From: Flavobacteriales bacterium | Lineage (GTDB): Bacteria; Bacteroidota; Bacteroidia; Flavobacteriales_D; Sanyastnellaceae | Reading direction: 5' to 3' | Assembly (NCBI GenBank): GCA_947488195.1 | Contig: CANKYR010000001.1 | Location: 59,645-123,644 of the forward strand | DNA length: 64,000 nucleotides | Shown here: positions 59,049 through 64,000 of the stretch, piece after piece | Position numbering within the stretch: the first letter of the stretch is position 1 | How the letters are laid out: each line of letters opens with the position of its first letter | Program-made: the position numbers and the translations under genes | The notes under the pieces: generated by a model | What the model was told of the DNA's origin: nothing | Database searches by the model: none | Seen by the model: the letters and a program-made list of their open reading frames with translations, nothing else

Positions 59049-59945
59049 ATGAAGAATTTAATAATTGCATTTTTATTGACGTTTATAGTTGGTGGAGTTT
59101 CTGCGCAAATACGCCAGGGCTCTTTCTTTCCCCAAACAGGAGATGGCCAATACATGAATAATAATCAACTGTTATTCATGAATGATAAGCCTTTCGAGGA
59201 TTTACGTGTTCACAACGCAGGGGCAAAGGCAATTGTCATTATGGGATTGCTTCCTTTTGATATTCCTGGAATTTTAGATGCTGGGGACACGACTTCGAAT
59301 AAACTGGACAATCGGCTTCCGGAGTATGTTTTTCCGAATTGGCGTGTTTACAAAAGTAAAAATAAGTGTGTGACATATGGTTTGGTTTATGCCAAAACAG
59401 GATACAACTATGAAGGTGAAGGCACAGAAGAATTGGGAAGTATCTATTCTTCAATTAAGGAAAGTGGGAAAAAAAGCAAGTTCGCATTTCGTGTGGCTAC
59501 AGACCACCATTTTAAACCATTGCGTTTAAGGATTTTGGACATTGATCCCTACGTGGGTTATTGCGGTAGTTTAGGTTTTTCTCCAACGGTTCGACTGAAA
59601 GAAGAAGAATACATCAACGGCGATTTCAGCAATATAAAAACTACTTCTAAGTACATAACTGCGGGAGCAGACATCTACACGGGGGTTAACTTAATGTTCG
59701 AACGGTTTTCGATTGGAGTTGAATTAATGGCATTCGGCGCTGACTTCCAATTTGGTGCTGGAAAAGAGAAAAATGTTGTAGAGCAAAGTATAGGTAATTT
59801 CAATAATAACCAAACCTACTATACTAGCTCTTCTTGGCAGTCCAATCAGAATTTCTCAAAATTGAAAATGTCTGACAACCAGATTTCCATGTATAAAGGA
59901 TTGCGATTTGTCTTCGCGTTTTACTTAGACAATTTCGACTCGTGA
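59049..59945 (+). CDS. Exported protein, uncharacterised, third gene of the envelope operon
   Basis: A 298-residue protein with signal peptide MKNLIIAFLLTFIVGGVSAQ. The body has strand-rich elements (YVGYCGSLGFSPTVRLKEEE, ITAGADIYTGVNLMFERFSI, GVELMAFGADFQFGAG) and ends with FVFAFYLDNFDS, as in outer-membrane barrels. Amino acid use is more Asn/Ser/Lys-rich than in the flanking housekeeping genes. Its stop overlaps the next gene's GTG (GTGA), so translation is coupled. Confidence 0.72.
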   Translation: MKNLIIAFLLTFIVGGVSAQIRQGSFFPQTGDGQYMNNNQLLFMNDKPFEDLRVHNAGAKAIVIMGLLPFDIPGILDAGDTTSNKLDNRLPEYVFPNWRVYKSKNKCVTYGLVYAKTGYNYEGEGTEELGSIYSSIKESGKKSKFAFRVATDHHFKPLRLRILDIDPYVGYCGSLGFSPTVRLKEEEYINGDFSNIKTTSKYITAGADIYTGVNLMFERFSIGVELMAFGADFQFGAGKEKNVVEQSIGNFNNNQTYYTSSSWQSNQNFSKLKMSDNQISMYKGLRFVFAFYLDNFDS

Positions 59946-60739
59946 AAAAACACATGTGTGGTTTACTGTTAGCAATAGCGGTATTGTTTAGTTCATGTGA
60001 AAAGGATGATTCTCCCACTATGGTATTTAATCCAAGTGGGAGTTTTTTCCAATCTGGCTTAGAGAATTTTTGGATGAATGTGAGTTGTTCCAGTACGAAT
60101 AATTTAGATCGTCTTGATGTTTATATATCAACTGAAACTCAACCAGAGCAACTTGACACAACTATTTCTTTATTTGGTCAAGAATACACGGCTATTTATG
60201 CAAAGAACTTTTCAAGTGGCTATGCCGAAGGTCAGACAGTTTATTTGAGATTTGTTCTGTACGATTCTAAGGGGGCTACTTCTATGGCCATAAAGCGGAT
60301 TGACTTAACAAGTTCACCGCTTCAGTTGCAAAGTGGTTTGGAGTTTTACTCTATTCATAATACTATCTTCAATGCATTTGATTTAACGGCCGGCTCGGCT
60401 TTGTTTTATAGCTCTGATCAACCTTCAGAATCTATTCCTCAACTGCAAGAATTTAGCACAGACACATTAGCAGGATCGAATGATTTAACCTACAAATGGT
60501 ATTCTCCAAGTAGCTGTCAATTTGCACATGTTCCATTGGTAAACTTCGATGAAGTTCAACGGACAGATTTACCATCATTATTTAATTCCACGCAACATTT
60601 GAATGTCACTGATTCGTTGTATGTCGGGGACATTTATATTTTGAAGGAATCTTCCTCAGCGACCTATTACATTTTTAAAATCACTGATATCATTGGCGGA
60701 TCTCAGCCAGGGAAATACACTTTTGATTTGAAGAAATAG
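59942..60739 (+). CDS. Lipoprotein, uncharacterised, last gene of the envelope operon
   Basis: A 265-residue protein starting at GTG, with a type II signal (CGLLLAIAVLFSSCEKDDSP, lipobox FSSC). The mature part is a beta-sandwich-like chain without recognised motifs: LDRLDVYISTETQPEQLDTT, QTVYLRFVLYDSKGATS and YYIFKITDIIGGSQPGKYTF. It might be a small adhesin-like or substrate-binding protein. It is co-transcribed with the three upstream exported-protein genes, so all four probably form one surface complex (inference). Confidence 0.72.
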   Translation: MKKHMCGLLLAIAVLFSSCEKDDSPTMVFNPSGSFFQSGLENFWMNVSCSSTNNLDRLDVYISTETQPEQLDTTISLFGQEYTAIYAKNFSSGYAEGQTVYLRFVLYDSKGATSMAIKRIDLTSSPLQLQSGLEFYSIHNTIFNAFDLTAGSALFYSSDQPSESIPQLQEFSTDTLAGSNDLTYKWYSPSSCQFAHVPLVNFDEVQRTDLPSLFNSTQHLNVTDSLYVGDIYILKESSSATYYIFKITDIIGGSQPGKYTFDLKK

Positions 60740-60743
60740 CACT

Positions 60744-60830
60744 ATGAAAAAGCAATTTACTTTTTTACAATTTTATTATTCAGTATTGCGCCCCATCGGG
60801 GCGACACAAACGCGGAGGCATGGGTGTTAG
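60744..60830 (+). pseudogene. Truncated leader-like ORF cut off by REP-like repeat
   Basis: ATG at 60744, directly after the operon, reads MKKQFTFLQFYYSVLRPIGA and enters a palindromic repeat before a stop at 60828-60830 (28 residues). The start looks like the beginning of an exported-protein gene, but the rest is missing. It may be the remains of a fifth operon gene replaced by repeats, or chance. Confidence 0.3.
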
Positions 60831-60895
60831 CCCATGCAAATGGTGATTAAGATTCAGAGTTGTTTTTGCGTGATGACGCCCATGCAAATGGTGAT
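60789..60895. repeat. REP-like palindromic element with duplicated end
   Basis: Two strong hairpins, CGCCCC-ATC-GGGGCG (60789-60803) and GCATGGG-TGTTAG-CCCATGC (60818-60837). A direct repeat of 17 bp, CCCATGCAAATGGTGAT, lies at 60831-60847 and 60879-60895. This looks like the short extragenic palindromes of Bacteroidota that are mobilised in trans by REP-associated transposases; that link is inference. No transposase gene is in the window. The rest of 60740-61168 holds array H and no gene. Confidence 0.6.
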
Positions 60896-60975
60896 CAAGC
60901 AAACGAACCCTCCTCGCGAGTTAACAACGGTTCAACTTTATGCGTATTTATGCGAAAACCGCTCCCTCTCGCAGG

Positions 60976-61103
60976 GCCCTTGGGCATCTGGCGTTGCGAG
61001 GGTCTTTCAGACGAAGGCAAATTCTTTGCGAGGGTTCTGCGAACGTATGATTAATACGCAACGCTAGTTGCCCTCGCGAAGTATTCGCCCTCTTTCGAAG
61101 AAA
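60976..61103. repeat. Mini-hairpin array H (linker switches from GAGG to CCTC), about eight units
   Basis: GCCC-TT-GGGC (60976), GTCT-TTC-AGAC (61002), GCAAA-TTC-TTTGC (61017), GTTC-TGC-GAAC (61034), GTAT-GATTA-ATAC (61045), GCAAC-GCTA-GTTGC (61058), GCGAA-GTA-TTCGC (61076) and TTTC-GAA-GAAA (61093). The left half uses GAGG/GAAG linkers and the right half CCTC, so array orientation flips near 61045-61057. Confidence 0.85.
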
Positions 61104-61168
61104 TTTTGCCCCCAGCGAACTTTGTTAAACCTTTTGTTGTCTTACATTTCGTTACGGAAAACCCAACA

Positions 61169-63841
61169 ATGAAAAAACTGATTTACCTCCTTCTGTTTAG
61201 TGCTTTGACTTTTAGTGCTTCTGCACAAGACTTCAGTTGTTACACTTTAGATATTCCGCAGGCTTCCACTTGGACAGTCTACAACTCGAATGGCGAAGTC
61301 TTCGCACAGGGTGTTTCTCCCGAGGCGAATGCTTTTTGTGTTCCCGGTGGATGCTTTCAGCTGAATGTTGAGCCTATGACCATGAACCCTCTTCCACTGC
61401 TTGTTACCGTTTATGACGCTTCAGCGAACGTAGTACCTTTTGAAAATTTCGGTAATGAATTTTATTTTGTTGGACTCATTTCAAACAACGCCGTAGAGGG
61501 ATGCACAGATCCTGGAGCATGTAACTTCAATCCGAACGCAACCTGCGCCAATTACACTTCCTGCGACTACTCTTGTTACGGATGCACCAATCCAGAGGCA
61601 TTCAACTTCAACCCAAATGCAACTGTAGATAACAATACTTGTTGCACAGACCATTGGGCGACGTTCAGCGTAGAACAGGGACAGGCAGGAATCTGGTTGT
61701 ACAGCGAGCAATACTTCATGACAGGCGGAGATAATTCCGTGAACAATCAGTTCTGTGTGAAAGAGGGTTGTTACAATCTTCAGGTCTATTCTTTTGATAA
61801 CCTCGCTTCCAACCAAAATTACACCGTTACTCTTGAAGACGGTTCGGTTTGGTTAACGGGGGTTGTGGATACGAACTATTTGTACACCACCGTTTCTTTG
61901 AATCCAATTTATGGTTGTGCAGATCCCATCGCTTGCAACTACACACCCAATGTAACCTGCAACGACGGTTCATGCGAATACGCTTCTTGCAGCGGTTGTA
62001 TGGATCCTCTTGCAACGAACTACAATCCAGATGCTACATCTGACAACGGAAAATGCTGTTACGCTGACATCGCCACCATTACTACATCGGTGCCTTCAAC
62101 ATGGACTATTCAGAGTTCATTGGGATATTACCAATACGGAACAACGCCGAACGATAGCACGCTTTGCATTAGCAGCGGCTGCTACACTTTGAGTTCTTTC
62201 CCAATTGCTTTCGATCCGTTCAATCAAAATGGAGAGACCACATATATCACAATTACAGATTCTACCGGTTATATTGTTTCTCAAGGTGCCACAAATGCTA
62301 TGGAAACAGGAATTCCATACACCTTCCTTTGGGGTGTTGTAGTACCGGGTTGCACCGAGCCTTCGGCGTGCAACTACAACCCACTTGCAACCTGCAATGA
62401 ACTTGCCTTTTGCGATTATTCTTGTCAAGGCTGCACAGACCCTACAGCGAACAACTACGATACAAACGCAACAGTTGATAATGGTACTTGCTGCTTCAAC
62501 AATTGGTACACCGTTGAATCTTCTTCTTGGTTGGAATGGTATGTTACTTCTTCAGACGGCTTAACACAACAGGGCGGATACAACAACATGCTTCAAGGAT
62601 TTTGCATGGAGCAAGATTGCTTCTCTTTCAGCGCATGGAGCTTAACCGTTCAGCCTTTCCAAATAACCATTTACGGTCCCGACGGAAGCGTATTCTATCA
62701 AACAATTGGAAATGTTAATCCTTATGTAAACGAGTACTTCTCGGTGAATGAAGTCGTTGGTTGCACCGATCTATTCGCTTGTAATTACAATCCAAATGCC
62801 ACCTGCACGAATGCAACGTTGTGCGATTATTCTTGTCAAGGCTGCACCGATCCTACCGCTCCGAATTACAACGCAGACGCTACCGTTGAAAATGGCACTT
62901 GCTGTTCATCAGAAAATTGGAACACTGTTACTTCAGGCGGACAGGTAATTTTCTACGCATTCAATCCGAATACGGGTGAGGGTGCCTTCAACGAGTACCC
63001 GTATGCTACAGGTTATTGCATGAACGCAACGGATTGCTACCAGTTGGTGTTGTATTCATTCATGCCCGATAACTCATCAGTTACAGTTACCAATGCACAA
63101 GGTGAAGTGGTTCTAAGTGGAAATTTAGCTGACTTCGGTTACTTGCAAGCGTATGTTTCAGGAGCGAATGAAATTGTGGGATGTACAGATCCAATGGCTT
63201 GTAACTACGACAGTTTAGCAACTTGTGATGTTGGAAGTTGTTTGTATTACTGCGGTGGATGTTTAGATCCAATGGCCTTGAACTACGGCGGAGATGCACA
63301 GTTCGACGATGGTTCATGTGTGTATGATGTTGAGCTTCCAAACATGGGAATGATATTAATGGAAGACCCTGCCAATGAACAGTTTTTCGTTTCAATGAAT
63401 CTGTCTTCAATGGGAACAGGTGGTCCATACGGCGTTGTCTCTTCTTTGAACGAACCTGTTTCAGTAATGAATGCAGCGGGACAAACATTGAAAGGTCCTT
63501 ATGCTTGCGGAACTGAGGTTCAGTATACTGTTCACGACATGGGCAACAATATGCAAACGGCAATGACCAGTCCGGTTTACACCATGGCATGTGGGGTTCA
63601 GGTGGAAGAAGCACCGGCTAAGAAAACAGAAGTTCAGTTGTATCCGAACCCGGCTACGAACAACGTTCAATTATCTGGAATTGAAAAAGGCACCTCTGTG
63701 GAAGTTTACGACTTAACCGGAAGAATCTTATTCAAAGACAAAGCCCAATCAGACCGCATGGAAATCTCTGTTGCTAAATGGAATGCTGGTGCTTACCTCG
63801 TAAGAGCCGGCGGAAAGACGTTGCGGTTAATTAGAGAATAA
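61169..63841 (+). CDS. Giant modular cysteine-rich secreted protein with T9SS sorting domain
   Basis: 890 residues from the ATG at 61169. Signal peptide MKKLIYLLLFSALTFSASAQ. It has five tandem modules, each a beta-sandwich of about 80-100 residues followed by a Cys-rich cassette of the type GCTDPxACNYNPxATC...C..C.GC.DPxAxNY, e.g. VVGCTDLFACNYNPNATC and YSCQGCTDPTANNYDTNATV. The cassettes are rich in Asp/Asn like calcium loops and have six to eight cysteines. The last 75 residues are a type A T9SS domain (VQLYPNPATNNVQLSG, VEVYDLTGRILFKD, WNAGAYLVRAGGK). It is probably a surface adhesin. Confidence 0.88.
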   Translation: MKKLIYLLLFSALTFSASAQDFSCYTLDIPQASTWTVYNSNGEVFAQGVSPEANAFCVPGGCFQLNVEPMTMNPLPLLVTVYDASANVVPFENFGNEFYFVGLISNNAVEGCTDPGACNFNPNATCANYTSCDYSCYGCTNPEAFNFNPNATVDNNTCCTDHWATFSVEQGQAGIWLYSEQYFMTGGDNSVNNQFCVKEGCYNLQVYSFDNLASNQNYTVTLEDGSVWLTGVVDTNYLYTTVSLNPIYGCADPIACNYTPNVTCNDGSCEYASCSGCMDPLATNYNPDATSDNGKCCYADIATITTSVPSTWTIQSSLGYYQYGTTPNDSTLCISSGCYTLSSFPIAFDPFNQNGETTYITITDSTGYIVSQGATNAMETGIPYTFLWGVVVPGCTEPSACNYNPLATCNELAFCDYSCQGCTDPTANNYDTNATVDNGTCCFNNWYTVESSSWLEWYVTSSDGLTQQGGYNNMLQGFCMEQDCFSFSAWSLTVQPFQITIYGPDGSVFYQTIGNVNPYVNEYFSVNEVVGCTDLFACNYNPNATCTNATLCDYSCQGCTDPTAPNYNADATVENGTCCSSENWNTVTSGGQVIFYAFNPNTGEGAFNEYPYATGYCMNATDCYQLVLYSFMPDNSSVTVTNAQGEVVLSGNLADFGYLQAYVSGANEIVGCTDPMACNYDSLATCDVGSCLYYCGGCLDPMALNYGGDAQFDDGSCVYDVELPNMGMILMEDPANEQFFVSMNLSSMGTGGPYGVVSSLNEPVSVMNAAGQTLKGPYACGTEVQYTVHDMGNNMQTAMTSPVYTMACGVQVEEAPAKKTEVQLYPNPATNNVQLSGIEKGTSVEVYDLTGRILFKDKAQSDRMEISVAKWNAGAYLVRAGGKTLRLIRE

Positions 63842-64000
63842 GCTTCGCGAGGAAAAATTTCTCAACCGTCGCACTCAATGCCGAAAGGTTATCGTGGTCA
63901 CTCGCTTTCGCGGCGTCAATGATTTCTCCGGTTTTCATCTTCACTAAGATGCCTTCATTCATGCTGTTGTAAGCACGGTTGTCTACCTTTCCGTTCAAAA
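63831..64000 (-). CDS. Partial gene at window edge, C-terminal 55 residues
   Basis: Of the three minus-strand frames, only this one is open from the window edge to the TAA at 63831-63833. It reads LNGKVDNRAYNSMNEGILVK, then MKTGEIIDAAKASDHDNLSA, then LSATVEKFFLAKLIL. The sequence is protein-like (Lys/Glu/Asn balance, amphipathic end), but no family was recognised. It overlaps the end of the T9SS gene by 11 nt tail to tail. Confidence 0.5.
   Translation of the reverse strand, partial: LNGKVDNRAYNSMNEGILVKMKTGEIIDAAKASDHDNLSALSATVEKFFLAKLIL

Noticed and set aside
60789-60837. Ordinary rho-independent terminator for the envelope operon
   Set aside because: The hairpins are strong but no T-run follows. 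The second hairpin and the duplicated CCCATGC segment suggest a repeat element, although some termination is possible.
60834-61067. Plus-strand frames across the repeat island
   Set aside because: They translate palindromes and array H and lack a promoter or family match.

Overview
The window looks like chromosomal DNA of a Bacteroidota bacterium, most likely of the order Flavobacteriales. The evidence is a PorX-type response regulator of the type IX secretion system (T9SS), several secreted proteins with T9SS C-terminal sorting domains, the long 637-residue form of IspG, a DUF5723/TSP3/OmpA surface protein, flavobacterial membrane families resembling DUF6427 and DUF6341, and promoters with the Bacteroidota -7 element TAnnTTTG. 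No phage, insertion sequence, CRISPR array or rRNA operon was seen. Two tRNA genes (Pro-GGG and Gln-TTG) are present, each with its own terminator hairpin.

Layout. Positions 1-9.6 kb: a partial sensor-kinase-like gene with a surface-protein partner, rlmN, a lipoprotein, ispG, purK, a T9SS cargo protein, a papain-like peptidase and ddl. Positions 9.7-16 kb: glyQS, purQ, a DUF6427-like membrane protein, a small DUF6341-like protein, an alpha/beta hydrolase, a DUF1456 gene and rlmF. Positions 16-31.6 kb: tRNA-Pro, pheT, dxr, tRNA-Gln, an ALDH8-like dehydrogenase, a DUF4175 coiled-coil protein, a HATPase, an acyl-CoA carboxylase beta subunit, a gamma carbonic anhydrase, a GH16 glucanase, an EamA transporter and DUF502. 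Positions 31.6-47 kb: a PKD/T9SS cargo protein, yraN, lpd, a DedA protein, porX-tsaE, ald, gcvP, a free-methionine-sulfoxide reductase and an Ig-like lipoprotein. Positions 47-64 kb: the OmpA-type surface protein, a 17-codon ORF between two terminators, an NAD-dependent epimerase, uvrC, PBP1A with an inserted zinc-ribbon-like segment, scoAB, a HEPN/MNT toxin-antitoxin pair, a four-gene envelope operon of unknown role, and a large modular T9SS cargo protein.

Functional links. porX, a predicted regulator of type IX secretion, lies in the same window as four secreted proteins with T9SS-type C-termini (5818, 18781, 31668 and 61169). ispG and dxr are two MEP isoprenoid steps, purK and purQ two purine steps, and gcvP and lpd encode the P- and L-proteins of glycine cleavage. 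pccB, scoAB and ALDH belong to acyl-CoA, ketoacid and aldehyde catabolism. ddl and PBP1A make peptidoglycan.

The most unusual content is intergenic. At eight places there are arrays of tiny hairpins: more than 50 units, each a 2-7 bp perfectly or almost perfectly self-complementary stem with a 2-4 nt loop, joined by a constant 4-nt linker (CCTC/GAGG, ATTC/GAAT or TCAA). The stem sequence changes from unit to unit while both arms stay complementary. Arrays often run from the stop codon of one gene to the stop codon of the convergent neighbour, and some hairpins contain the stop codon. A second family, a 14-bp tandem repeat built on AAC-N3-GTT, lies beside three of these arrays. One array has taken over the 3' part of a helix-turn-helix-like gene. 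I know of no named repeat family with this design. It is my main candidate for an undescribed element, probably acting as a bidirectional mRNA 3'-end structure.
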